Notes: a model not told the origin generated them from the letters alone. A stretch of DNA of 33,204 bases from Actinomycetota bacterium (GCA_005888295.1 VAWP01000067.1:1-33204); one strand, 5' to 3'; counted from the stretch's first letter, positions 9,617-21,693 are shown. Made by a program: numbers and translations.

Positions 9617-11443
9617 GTGTGGCGCTCCTTCGACTGTCGGAAGCGACATCGGCACGCGGCGACCGCAGCGCGATGTGCCTACCCCTGGCGCGGTCTCGGC
9701 AAACTATTCGCCGGCCCGGACCACGGCTCCTTCCGTGCCGGCGAGCGAGTCCCCGGGGCCATCGCCCCGCTCCGCTCGTCGGCCGGGCGGGCCGAGCGCT
9801 TCTTGCCGCTGGAGGCGGCCGGCTAGGGTCAGATCTTCGTAGCACGAACCGTCGAGCGTGCTGGGAGGGGTGGTCGTGACCGACTGGAACTTCGCCGACG
9901 CCTACGAGACCGTGGCGACGAAGGTGCCCGATGCTCCCTGTCAGATCCAGGGGAAGCGCACGATGAGCTGGGCGGAGGTCGACCGGCGAGCCAACGGGCT
10001 GGCCCTCGATCTGCGCGACGCCGGTCTCGGGCACCAGGCCAAGGTGGCGGTGTACCTCTACAACGCCCCCGAGTACCTCGAGAGCTACCTCGCTGCCTTC
10101 AAAGCGGGGATGGTCCCGGTGAACACCAACTACCGCTACGGGCCCGAGGAGATCGCCTATCTCTTCGACAACTCCGACGCGGAAGCGGTGGTGTTCCACA
10201 CGTCGTTCACCGAGCTCCTGGACAAGGTGCGCAGCCGCCTGCCGAGGGTGCGGCGGTGGTACGCGGTCGATGACACGGGCGCGGCTCCCGACTGGTCGAC
10301 GTCCTACGACGAGGTCGTCGCGGTCGGCCGGGCCGAGCCGGTTCGCGGCCCGTGGGGTCGCTCGGGCGACGACCTGCTCCTGCTCTACACCGGGGGGACC
10401 ACGGGGATGCCGAAGGGTGTCATGTGGCGCCAGGACGACCTGTTCAACGTGCTCGGAGGCGGTGGCAACCCGGTCCTCGGCCAGACGCCGGCCAAGGATC
10501 TCGACGACTACGCCTCCCGGATCACCGGGCCGGGGTTCGTCACCCTGCCCGCCTGTCCGCTCATGCACGGCACCGGCCAGTTCGTCGCCTTCGTGACCCT
10601 CAACGGAGGAGGCTGTGTCGTGACCCTCGAGGGTCGCAGCTTCGATCCGGCCGAGCTGTGGGAGGCGGTCCAGCGCCATGGGGTGAACGGGATCGCCATC
10701 GTCGGCGACGCCTTCGCCCGACCGATGCTCGCCGAGCTCAGGGAGAATCCCGGTCGCTACGACACCTCCAGCGTCATGTTGATGACGTCCTCGGGCGTGA
10801 TGTGGAGCCAGGAGACCAAGGCGGCTCTGCTCGAGCGGATCCCGCAGGCGGTGTTGTTCGACTCGCTGGGCTCGTCCGAGGCCGTCGGCCTGGCCGCGAG
10901 CATCTCCGCCGGCGACAGCGCGACCGACACCGCTCGGTTCCAGCTCGGCGAGCGCGTGCACGTGTTCACCGACGACGGTCGCGAGGTTCTCCCCGGCTCG
11001 GACGACGTCGGCATGGTGGCCATCAGCGGTTTCATCCCCCTCGGCTACTACAAGGACGAGGCCAAGACGGCTCGCAACTTCCGTACCTTCGACGGCGTCC
11101 GCTACTCGATCCCTGGTGACTACGCCCAGGTCAACGAGGACGGGAGCCTGCATCTCCTGGGGCGAGGGTCGGTGTGCATCAACACCGGTGGCGAGAAGGT
11201 CTATCCCGAGGAGGTCGAGGAGGTCCTCAAGGAGCACCCGGCCGTGGCCGACGCGGCCTGTGTCGCCGTTCCCGACGAGCGCTTCGGTGAGTCCATCTGC
11301 GCCGTCGTGGAGCCATCGACAGAGATGGCCATCGACGAGGAGGAGCTCAGACACCGGGTGCGGACGCGGTTGGCGGGATTCAAGGTCCCGAGATCGTTCG
11401 TGACCGTGCAGAGCCTCGGTCGCAGCCCTGCCGGCAAGGTCGA

Positions 11444-13374
<1,931 letters not shown>

Positions 13375-13378
<4 letters not shown>

Positions 13379-14592
13379 CGGACCAGCTCCCCGCCCTCGA
13401 TGCGGCCAGCCCGGCCCGCAGCGCCATCGAGCCGCCGTCCCGAGCCGGGGTCGCCGAACCGCGCCGGCGAGAAGGGCGTGACGTCCTCCTCGAGCCGCCC
13501 CGTCGCCAGATAGGTCGCCATGGCGTCGGCGGTGACGGGCGTGAGCAGCACGCCGTTGCGGTAGTGGCCGGTCGCTATGACCAGTCCAGGAAGCGAAGAG
13601 GGGCCGAGCAGCGGGGCGTTGTCGATCGATGCGGGCCGGAGACCGGCGTGCGTCTCGGCGAGCTCGAGCTCGAGGACACCCGGCAGCAGCTGGTGGGCGT
13701 CACGCAACAACGTGTACACCGCCTCTGCGGTGATCGCGGTGTCGTAGCCCTTCTCCTCGACCGTCGCTCCGAGCACGACACGCCCGTCCTGGCGCGGCAC
13801 GAGGTACACCTGTGAGCCCTGGGCGACGCCGCGGAGGTTGCGGGACAGGAAGGGTGGGTGCGCCGGTCCGCGCAGGTGCACGATCTGTCCCTTGACGGGT
13901 CGCAGGGCGGGGAGCGCGCCGGTTGGAGGGCCCGGTATCGAGCCCGACCAGCACCCCGCCGCCAGCACGACGGTGCCGGCGTCGAGTACCTCCCCGCCCT
14001 CCAGTCGCACCCCACTGGCCCGGCCGTCGGTCACCACCACCTCGACCACGGCCGTCCGCCGGATCGCCACGCCTCGACGCGTCGCCGCCGTGACGAGCGC
14101 GGGCGCGAGCCGCCTGTTGTCGACCTGATGGTCCCCCGGGGCGAGAATGCCGCCCCTGATCCCCGGGGCGAGCATGGGCTCGAGCGAGCGGCACTCGCGC
14201 CCGGACAGGACATGGACCTCGAGGCCGAGCGACTGCTGGAACTGGTGCAGCTCCTCCAGCACGGCCCGGTCGCCGCTGTCGGCCGCCACGAACAGGGTGC
14301 CGCACCGTCGGTACCCCACGGTGGTCTCGGCCTCCCGTTCGAGCTCGGCGACGAAGGACGGATAGCGCGCGGCCGAGGTGAGGTTGAGCCGAAGGAGGTC
14401 CTCCTCGCCGTAGTGGACCTCCGTGACCGGAGCGAGCATGCCCGCCGCCGCCCACGACGCGCCCGCGCCGGGATGCGGATCGGCCAGCGTGACGCGCAAC
14501 CCTGCGCGGGCTGCTCGCCAGGCGGTGCCCAAGCCGATGCATCCGCCGCCCACGATGACCACGTCCGGTTCGTCGCCTCCGGGATCGCTCAC
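13375..14592 (-). CDS. thiO: Glycine oxidase ThiO
   Basis: 'DVVIVGGGCIGLGTAWRAARAGLRVTLADP', 'WAAAGMLAPVTE', 'THAGLRPASIDNAPLLGPS...VIATGHYRNGVLLTP'; start chosen at GTG 14592; overlaps thiS by 4 bp. Confidence 0.93.
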
Positions 14593-14739
14593 CTGCGGGC
14601 CGTGCGCATGCGGGGGCCGCTCGTGGGGGTCCTTCACGGGGTCGCGCCCCAACGCGGCCTCGAGCCGGAACCGGCCGGTGGGGCTGCTCGCATCGTCGCT
14701 CCCGTCCTTCGTCCAGGGCAAGAGGGCGGCCACGAGCAC

Positions 14740-14824
14740 TCCCTGCGCCGGTATTACCCGGATCAGGTCCGACGGTCGGGAGCTGTCAGCTCACCCTCTC
14801 AGCCTGGTCACACCAGGCTCCCGT
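14740..14824 (-). promoter_or_regulatory. TPP (THI-box) riboswitch upstream of thiO
   Basis: Minus strand: CACGGGAGCCTGGTGTGACCAGGCTGAGAGGGTGAGC...GGACCTGATCCGGGTAATACCGGCGCAGGGAG, with the canonical CTGAGAGGG and ACCTGATC..GG.TAATACC.GCG.AGGGA blocks. Confidence 0.95.
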
Positions 14825-14836
14825 GTGGCCTCCACG

Positions 14837-16051
14837 TTAGCCGCCGGCCCAGGGGAACGATGCCAGCGCCCCGTACTCGTCGCCGTTCATCCCCTGCCAG
14901 CTCCAGAAGGAGGCCCCGAGCGCCCCGTCCGAGCGGGCCACGGAGAGGAACCTGAGGATCTCGCCCGAGCTCGGCGACACCGCCCGCCCGCCTTCGTCGG
15001 CCATGTTGTAGGCCTGCCCGATGAGGTGCACGGGCGCCATCGGCTCGAGGCGCTCGAGCGCCACCTGCGCGTACGCTCCGGGCTCGTTGCAGCCCCAGTA
15101 CATCATGGGGGCGAAGGCGTCCACGTACGGCGCCATCGGGCGGTAGGGAATGCGGGCCTGGTTGGAGTCGGTGGGCGGGAACACCGTGGCTACCAGGGGA
15201 CGGCCCTGGGCCGCCGGTCGGACCAGTCCCAGGTACGTGGTCGCCCTCCGGGCCGAGAGCGCCGTGCCCTCGGAAGGAGTCTCGATGTCGGCCGCGAAGC
15301 CGTCGAGGCGGCTGCCGTCCGGGCCGCGCCAGCCGAGTGCCTGCTCGGTCCAGGCGGCGTCGCCGACCGGGTCGTACAGGTAGGGAAAGGCCCAGCCCAT
15401 CACGGCCAGCCCCGCCCGGTGGGCAGCCGGCACCAACGCGGCGAGCTGCCCTGGGGCGTAGAAGCCATCGCGCGAGTCGGCGACCCGCACCCAGAGCTGG
15501 TGGAGGCCGGCCTGGGTCGACCTGGCGATCATGGCGCCGACGTCGCCGTGCTCGGTGGCCGACAGCTGCCAGATCCACAGGCCCTTGCCCGACAGGGCGG
15601 GCGTGGTCGAGAGCCGGGCGGCCGGAGGCGGAGGAGTGGGCAGCGCAGCCTCGGGAACGAGGACGGCCGGATGCCACGGGGTCGACGGCGTCGGCCGGCC
15701 GGGCGGTGGCGCGGGCGGCGGACAGCCGGCCAGGGCGACCGGCGGCAAGGGAGCTGGCGGCGCAGGCGGCGAGGACGAGGGGTTGGCGGCCGGGGCGGCG
15801 GCGATGTGGGCCCGCGTGCCCTGTCCGGCCCGGACGCCGGCCGTCGCCGCCACGCGTTGAGCCAGGGGGCGATGGGGAGGAGCGACGCGTGCCGACCGTG
15901 TCGTGAGGCCCAGGGCCGCGCCAGCGACCAGTACGGCGGCCAGCACGCAGACCATCGTCGCCCGCGAGCGGGGCACGGGCGCTCCTCGGGGCGCCCCCCC
16001 GACGATGCGCCTCCACCAGGCGCGTGTGCTGTCCTCCGCGTGAGCCGCCAA
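14837..16051 (-). CDS. Secreted/membrane-anchored TIM-barrel glycoside-hydrolase-like protein with Pro-rich linker
   Basis: N-terminal TM (TMVCVLAAVLVAGAALGL), Ala/Pro-rich linker, then 'GKGLWIWQLSATEHGDVGAMIARSTQAGLHQLWVRVADSRDGFY...GFAADIETPSEG...VDAFAPMMYWGCNEPGAYAQ...GASFWSWQGM'. Confidence 0.65.
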   Translation of the reverse strand: MAAHAEDSTRAWWRRIVGGAPRGAPVPRSRATMVCVLAAVLVAGAALGLTTRSARVAPPHRPLAQRVAATAGVRAGQGTRAHIAAAPAANPSSSPPAPPAPLPPVALAGCPPPAPPPGRPTPSTPWHPAVLVPEAALPTPPPPAARLSTTPALSGKGLWIWQLSATEHGDVGAMIARSTQAGLHQLWVRVADSRDGFYAPGQLAALVPAAHRAGLAVMGWAFPYLYDPVGDAAWTEQALGWRGPDGSRLDGFAADIETPSEGTALSARRATTYLGLVRPAAQGRPLVATVFPPTDSNQARIPYRPMAPYVDAFAPMMYWGCNEPGAYAQVALERLEPMAPVHLIGQAYNMADEGGRAVSPSSGEILRFLSVARSDGALGASFWSWQGMNGDEYGALASFPWAGG

Positions 16052-16171
16052 GCCGTCCGACCCCCCATCCGGTCTCGACTGCGTCCGCTGGAATAGGAGT
16101 TCGGCGTCGGACCCGCCCGCGCCTCTCTGGCGCGACCGGGCCGTCCGGGTCGCCGTCCTCAGCCGGGGCGA

Positions 16172-16657
16172 TCAGCCCCCGTAGTAGCCCGACCCTCCCG
16201 AGCCACCGGTCGTGGCCGCGACCACGATGATGATGACCTCGAGGACGATGCCGACGCCCCCGAGCACGATGCCGGCCATCGCCATCCCGCCACCGCCCTG
16301 CGCGCCTCCGGACCGCTGGATCTGCGACCGGGCGACGAGGCCGAAGATCAGGGCCAGCACGGCGAACAGGAGGCCCACCAGCACCAGGACGGCCGGTATG
16401 CCGATGATGCCGAGGACCAGCGCGGCGACGGCAAAGCCGTTGGTGGAGGCTCGGTACTGGGATGCCGGTGCCTGTGCCCATGGACCCGGCGTGGACGAGC
16501 TGGGCGTCCCCCAACCCGAACCTGACCCCCCCGGCGGGCTGGACCACCCGGCGCTCGCCGCCTCCGGAGGTGGCGGGACGCCGGGCCTGGCGTCAGGCGG
16601 ATACCACCTACCGTCGGACGCCTGCCACCATCCGGACCCCTGCGCTGTGTCGCTCAT
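16172..16657 (-). CDS. Small membrane protein with N-terminal GWW-x-ASDGRWYPP motif and DUF4190-like TM region
   Basis: MSDTAQGSGWWQASDGRWYPPD...; two TM helices; 'FAVAALVLGIIGIPAVLVLVGLLFAVLALIFGLVARSQI'. Confidence 0.8.
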   Translation of the reverse strand: MSDTAQGSGWWQASDGRWYPPDARPGVPPPPEAASAGWSSPPGGSGSGWGTPSSSTPGPWAQAPASQYRASTNGFAVAALVLGIIGIPAVLVLVGLLFAVLALIFGLVARSQIQRSGGAQGGGGMAMAGIVLGGVGIVLEVIIIVVAATTGGSGGSGYYGG

Positions 16658-16735
16658 CGCGGGGCTCCCCTTGTCGTCCCGTTCACGACGGTAACAAAGC
16701 AGACCCGGGCGCGCCGCTGAATGGAGGAAGCGGAG

Positions 16736-17663
16736 TCAGCCCGCCCCGGAACCGAGGATCTTCCTCGGGTTGTCGATCAGCATCTGCCGGAGATGCTCGT
16801 CTGTGACGCCCTGGGCGCGCAGGGCGGGGATCACGTCGTCGGATATGTGGGTGTACCGCCAGTTGGGCTGCACGGCGGCCACCACCTCGTCGTCGAACCA
16901 GTCGTTGTGACAGGCGGCGTCGTGCGACAGGACCATACGGTCGGCGTGCCCCAGCTCGCACATCCTGGCAACTGTCGACACGCGCTCCTCGAACGAAAGG
17001 AGGGCGTCCACGCCGAACCGGTCCATCCCGATGTACGAGCCGTTGCCAACGAGCTCCTCCCCGCTGGAGGTCGACGCCCTCCTTGGAGAAGATGCGCTGC
17101 TGCTCGAGGCCCTGCCGCGTGGGAGCATGGGTGTGGGTCGATATGGGTGCGCCCGTCTGCAGGTGCGCCTGGGCGACCGCCAACAGGACCCGTTCCACTC
17201 CCGGGGTCACGCCTGCCTCGTCCGTGGCGCACTTGAGCACCCCCGCCTTCACGCCGGTGTCGGCGATGCCGATCTGGAGGTCCCGCACGAACATGTCGAT
17301 CATCGGCTCCGGACCGTCCAGCGGCGTCCCTGGGCCTCGGAAGCTGAAGTACAGCGGGACGTCGTTGTAGGTGTACAGGCCCGTGGCCACCACGATTTGA
17401 AGCTCGGTCCGAGCAGCGATGGTGGCGATGCGCGGCACGTAGCGACCGAGTCCGAGCACCGTGAGGTCGACGATCGTGTCCACGCCGCGACCTTTCAGCT
17501 CGCTGAGACGCCCCACGGCGTCCTCGATCCGTCGGTCGTCATCCCAGCCGAGCGGGTAGTTCTGCTGGACGTCCGGGCTCAAGATGAAAACGTGCTCGTG
17601 CATCAGCGTCGTGCCGAGAGCAGCGTCGTCGATCGGTCCCCGCACCGTGTTGACCCGTCCCAT
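16736..17663 (-). pseudogene. Phosphotriesterase-family metal-dependent hydrolase, disrupted by internal deletion and frameshift
   Basis: N-terminal part in ORF 16683..18173 (MGRVNTVRGPIDDAALGTTLMHEHVFI...GAPISTHTHAPTRQGLEQQRIFSKEGVDLQR); C-terminal part in ORF 16736..17128 (EELVGNGSYIGMDRFGVDALLSFEERV...VLSHDAACHNDWF...LIDNPRKILG); frames join near 17060. Confidence 0.85.
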
Positions 17664-17730
17664 CGGCACCCCCGAGCTCGTCGTCCGCAGGTCCCCGGAT
17701 CGTAGTGCTGCCCCCGGACGCCGGGGAACG

Positions 17731-18315
17731 TCACCGTTGTCCGGTCCCCGCGGCCGCGCCGTAGGACGACGCCAGTGACAGGACCTGCGCCACGTAGTCG
17801 GAGGAGTGGTTGTAGGCGTAGATCGCCGCGGCGACGGTCGAAGGGTCACCTCCGCCGTCGACGCACAGCAGGTGCGCGGCGGAGTACACGGCGTCCACGG
17901 GGTCGTAGGGACTCGGTGGATCGGCGCCACCGGGCCCGACCACTGCGTACGAGGAGAAGGTGGACGGCTCGAACTGCATCGGCCCCTCGGCGCCGGCGAA
18001 GTTGGCGCCGCTCCGGACGCCCGCCGCGCTCGATTGGCCGTTGTCGCTCTCGACCGTCCCGATGCCGGCCAGCACCGTCCACGGCAGGCCTGGACACGTC
18101 GCCGCGGCCTGCCGGTAGAGGTCCAGCCACGTTGGTGGGATGGACGCGAGCGCCCGGCCCGACGCCCGAGCATCGGCGGCCTCGCCTGTCGCCGTCTGGC
18201 CTCCTGACTGCCCGCCTCCCGGTACCGCCATCCCTGCGACAGCGGCGGCGAGCACCGCCGCCCCCAGGGTGGAGATCACAAGGAGACCGACGAGCAGCAG
18301 CATCGCCCGCCTCAT
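17731..18315 (-). CDS. Secreted/membrane-anchored lytic transglycosylase (SLT-like)
   Basis: N-terminal TM, 'IPPTWLDLYRQAAATCPGLPWTVLAGIGTVESDNGQSSAAGVRSGANFAGAEGPMQFEPSTFSSYAV...DPVDAVYSAAHLLCVDGG...AIYAYNHSSDYVAQVL'. Confidence 0.87.
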   Translation of the reverse strand: MRRAMLLLVGLLVISTLGAAVLAAAVAGMAVPGGGQSGGQTATGEAADARASGRALASIPPTWLDLYRQAAATCPGLPWTVLAGIGTVESDNGQSSAAGVRSGANFAGAEGPMQFEPSTFSSYAVVGPGGADPPSPYDPVDAVYSAAHLLCVDGGGDPSTVAAAIYAYNHSSDYVAQVLSLASSYGAAAGTGQR

Positions 18316-18851
18316 CTGGACGAGACCTCATCGAGCACCCGGAACGATAGCCTATTTCATGCTATTACACTAACTGTGAGCGCTCTCCACGCCGAACCGG
18401 CGATCGAGGACTGCGGCGACGGCGTCACGTTGGAGCCTGGCCCCGCCTATGGGTGGTCGACACCCCCCAGTAAGGGGAAAGGCGTCGCCATTTCCCTCAC
18501 GAGGCAGGCGTTGCGAGCCCTGGGGCGAATCAAAATGACCACCCGAGCAATGAACATCGCCGGCGGGACCGATGACCCGTAACATGGGTAGAGCCCTCGT
18601 CGGGACAATGTTCAAGGCGTACAGTGCAGGCGATGTCCTTGGGGGAGGGCTGGATGGCAACCGGGCAGGATTGGCAGGTGGCCGGCCGTGAAGGTCGGCT
18701 GCGGCCGGGGCGGTCAGTGGAGCGCGTTCACCTCGTGCCCCGCGCTCGCGGCGGCGACAGTGCGGGCAACGGGGCAACGCGGCGACCGACCTCGGTATCG
18801 AGGCGGCGTGGCGGGCCTCCGACTGGCTCTGCGTCCAGGCGGTCCGAGGCG

Positions 18852-19565
18852 ATGGTGGATGTCTCCCCGTCCACTGCACGCCCCGAGACCGTCGACGGCA
18901 GGCTGGTGGAGGATCACCTCGGTCTGGCCCGGTACCTGGCTCGACGCTTCTCCCACCGGGGCGAATCGCTGGAGGACCTGGTACAGGTGGCGTCCATGGG
19001 TCTCGTCGAGGCGGCCACCCGGTACGACCCCGACCTCGGCACCAGCTTTCCCGCCTTCGCCACGGCCACGATCGTCGGAACGCTCAAGAAGCACTTTCGC
19101 GACCGCGGTTGGGCGGTACGGGTCTCGCGCCGCGTGCAGGAGCTCTACCTCGAGACCCGTGACGCCGCCGACCGCCTGAGCCAGTCGCTGGGGCGCTCGC
19201 CGACCATCGAGGAGCTGGCCGAGCATCTGGGCGTCGGTGCGAGCGACGTCATCGAGGCCATGGAGGCCGGTCGCCTCTACCGCACGGCGTCACTGAGCCA
19301 GGCGCTGGACGACGACACGACGAGGGCCCTCGAGACGCGGGTCGGCGCCGTTGATCCGGGTGTGGGCATCGTCGACCGTCGCGATCTCGTGCGCGACCTG
19401 ATGAGCCGCCTGCCGCCGCCGGAGCGTCGTGTGGTGCTCCTGCGGTTCCAGGAGGGTTTGAGCCAGGCCGAGATCGGCTCGCGGGTCGGCGTGAGCCAGA
19501 TGCAGGTGTCGCGTCTGCTGGCCCGCGGCCTCGAGCGCATGCGGGCTTGGGAAGCCTGCGCCTGA
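18852..19565 (+). CDS. RNA polymerase sigma-70 factor, SigB/SigF/SigG subfamily
   Basis: 'LVEDHLGLARYLARRFSHRGESLEDLVQVASMGLVEAATRYDPDLGTSFPAFATATIVGTLKKHFRDRGWAVRVSRRVQEL' (regions 2-3) and 'LPPPERRVVLLRFQEGLSQAEIGSRVGVSQMQVSRLLARGLERMR' (region 4). Confidence 0.95.
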   Translation: MVDVSPSTARPETVDGRLVEDHLGLARYLARRFSHRGESLEDLVQVASMGLVEAATRYDPDLGTSFPAFATATIVGTLKKHFRDRGWAVRVSRRVQELYLETRDAADRLSQSLGRSPTIEELAEHLGVGASDVIEAMEAGRLYRTASLSQALDDDTTRALETRVGAVDPGVGIVDRRDLVRDLMSRLPPPERRVVLLRFQEGLSQAEIGSRVGVSQMQVSRLLARGLERMRAWEACA

Positions 19566-19783
19566 GTCGCACTGGCGACCTCATCGCACGCCGATCAAAG
19601 GCGGAACGCCCGCCCGGCGATCGGAGGAGGTTGGCCCGCCGGCGGATGGGGGAGCATGGGGCAGGGGGGGAGGGCGCCGCCATGATCTTCCCCCAAACCG
19701 CCGGCGTTGCGGCCTGGCATTGTGTTACCCGGTCGTAGGTTGTCCAAACCGCCTCTGTCGACGATCTCGGAAAAAAACCGGCG

Positions 19784-20044
19784 TCAGTGCCCGACCACCG
19801 GACCGAGGCCGCCCTCGGGCTGCTCCCGCCGTCCGGACACGAGCAGTCGCCCGAGGACCACGGCGGCCACGACCGGGACCTCCACGATCTCCTCCAGGGC
19901 GAGGACGCCCAGCATCGGGTACCAGACCACCGGATGGGAGAACGGCATCGAACGCCCTCCGAGCAGAGGAACGCCCGTCGTGCGGCCCGCTGGTGCCGAG
20001 CCGGTTCCACTGGGATCTCGTGCGTCGGGTCCCATCCGACTCAC
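19784..20044 (-). CDS. Small hydrophobic membrane protein coupled to YihY
   Basis: 86 aa with TM segment YPMLGVLALEEIVEVPVVAAVVLGRLLVSG; start overlaps yihY stop by 4 bp (ATGA). Confidence 0.6.
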   Translation of the reverse strand: MSRMGPDARDPSGTGSAPAGRTTGVPLLGGRSMPFSHPVVWYPMLGVLALEEIVEVPVVAAVVLGRLLVSGRREQPEGGLGPVVGH

Positions 20045-21081
20045 CCCCGTTCGCCACGACCGGCGTCGACCGTACCGGACGTTGCCGCCGGGCCGGCAGC
20101 CTCGCCCGCTGGGGATCGTCCAGTGTCGAACTCGACCTCGACCCGCTGCTCCGGCCGCCGCTCACCCACCTTGGCGATGTCGGCGAGGACCCGCTGGTCG
20201 GCCGGGGTCAGCGGAGGCTGGACGATGCTGCGGGGGTACAGGCGGCGGGCGCGGACGACGTTGAGCTCGGCCGCGTAGAGCGTGATCTGGGACGCCAGGT
20301 ACAGGAAGCCGATGAGACCGAGGATGCTGGCGAAATAGCCGTACACCTGGCTGCTGTGCCGGAGCTGATGGCCGACCAGGTAGCTGCCGACGTACTGGAG
20401 CATCGCCCACGCGACCCCCGCGATCACCGCACCCGGGAGGAGTGCCCGCCGGCTGATCGACGGGGGGGTGAGGATCCGAAAGGCCACGACGTAGAGCCCG
20501 ACGTCGGCCACGAGGGAAACGATCACGGCGGCCACCCGCACCCCGACGGAGTGGCCTCCGAACGAGGCGAAGCCGGCGACGACGGTGATCACCACGACAT
20601 CCAGACCGAGCACGCCGACGAAGGCGACGCTGCGGATCATCCTCGGGACGAACCCGGGCCGGTCCACGGGAGGAATGTTCCAGACCTCGGCCATGGCCCG
20701 CTGGGCGGCCTGGGTGACACCCAGCGAGCCCCAGATGAGCACCAGCAGGCCGATGGCCAGTCCGGCCACGCTGCCCGCCCTGAGCGAGTGGACGCCGTGC
20801 GGGCCGGCCAGCTGGTTCCCCACGATCGGGAACTGCGAGAGCGCCGAGTTCACCACCCGGTGCTGGAAGCCCGGGTCGTTGGCGAAGACCAACCCGAGCA
20901 CCGTGATCAGGACCAGGAGCAGGGGGAACAGGGCCAGGAAGCCGTAGTAGGCGATCAGGGCGGCGAGCGATCCGGCCGAGTCGTCGCCGAACTTCTTGAT
21001 GACGGCGACGAGGAAGGCCAGGGGCGGTCGCCCCTGCTGGAAGGCGTCGAGCCTGCGGATCACCCGCTCGACGGGATTCAT
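20041..21081 (-). CDS. YihY/BrkB family inner-membrane protein
   Basis: 'FQQGRPPLAFLVAVIKKFGDDSAGSLAALIAYYGFLALFPLLLVLITVLGLV', 'WNIPPVDRPGFVPRMIRS', multi-TM. Confidence 0.93.
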   Translation of the reverse strand: MNPVERVIRRLDAFQQGRPPLAFLVAVIKKFGDDSAGSLAALIAYYGFLALFPLLLVLITVLGLVFANDPGFQHRVVNSALSQFPIVGNQLAGPHGVHSLRAGSVAGLAIGLLVLIWGSLGVTQAAQRAMAEVWNIPPVDRPGFVPRMIRSVAFVGVLGLDVVVITVVAGFASFGGHSVGVRVAAVIVSLVADVGLYVVAFRILTPPSISRRALLPGAVIAGVAWAMLQYVGSYLVGHQLRHSSQVYGYFASILGLIGFLYLASQITLYAAELNVVRARRLYPRSIVQPPLTPADQRVLADIAKVGERRPEQRVEVEFDTGRSPAGEAAGPAATSGTVDAGRGERG

Positions 21082-21103
21082 GGTGTCCCTCGATTCCCCC
21101 GTT

Positions 21104-21126
21104 CAGCCGGCCTCCCATGCCGGCCG
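21104..21126 (-). repeat. Hairpin-repeat locus B: single degenerate copy CAGCCGGCCTCCCATGCCGGCCG
   Basis: Minus strand GCCGGCATGGGAGGCCGGC; differs from the core GCCGGCCCGGGAGGCCGGC by two bases; upstream of yihY start. Confidence 0.65.
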
Positions 21127-21309
21127 ATCTCTGGCGCCGGGCTCAGACCCGAACCGGCGTGTCCGCCGGGGAGCCGCCCGGGCATCCAGACCACGAAGGT
21201 ATGTACCCGATCGTCCGTTCGAGGCAACTTCCCGCACCCCAGAGACGTCGGAAGGGTGACGTCGCGGCCGGTTCGACGTTTCGGCCGCCATGGGCTCGGG
21301 TAGCGGAAG

Positions 21310-21660
21310 ATGCTGCTAGACGGGATCGACCTCCAGGAGGCGGGGACCGCTGTGATCGACGATGCGCTGACCGCCCCTGCCGATCTCCAGGCCGACACCA
21401 GCTGGCGAGCTCGTGCCGCCTGCCGCCTCTGTCCGCCCGAGCTCTTCTTCCCCAGCGGCACGACCGGCATCGCCCTCGAGCGCATGGAGCGGGCCAAGCA
21501 GGTCTGCCGGGAGTGCGAGGTGCGACCCGAGTGCCTGCGGTTCGCCCTCGAGACGAGGCAGGAGTTCGGCATCTGGGGGGGCACCGACGAGAAGGAGCGG
21601 GCCCGCCTCCGCCGCAAGGGCCGGGTGTCCGCCCTCGTCGCCCCCCTGCCCACCCGCTGA
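21310..21660 (+). CDS. WhiB family transcriptional regulator
   Basis: 'WRARAACRLCPPELFFPSG...AKQVCRECEVRPECLRFALETRQEFGIWGGTDEKERARLRRKGR' with WhiB Cys pattern and G[I/V]WGG turn. Confidence 0.96.
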   Translation: MLLDGIDLQEAGTAVIDDALTAPADLQADTSWRARAACRLCPPELFFPSGTTGIALERMERAKQVCRECEVRPECLRFALETRQEFGIWGGTDEKERARLRRKGRVSALVAPLPTR

Positions 21661-21693
21661 TCCCCGCCCACCGGGAAGTCCCGTCGCCCCGGA

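Noticed and set aside
18578-18600. SigF-type autoregulatory promoter (GGGTAG near 18585)
   Set aside because: No GTTT-like -35 element at 15-17 bp upstream.
18340-18600. c-di-AMP (ydaO) or c-di-GMP riboswitch upstream of the lytic transglycosylase
   Set aside because: Conserved aptamer blocks for these riboswitches were not found on either strand by eye; a covariance-model search would be needed to exclude a divergent one.
18370-18879. 169-aa minus-strand ORF in the intergenic region upstream of the sigma gene
   Set aside because: No recognisable motif, overlaps the start of the sigma gene, composition not protein-like.
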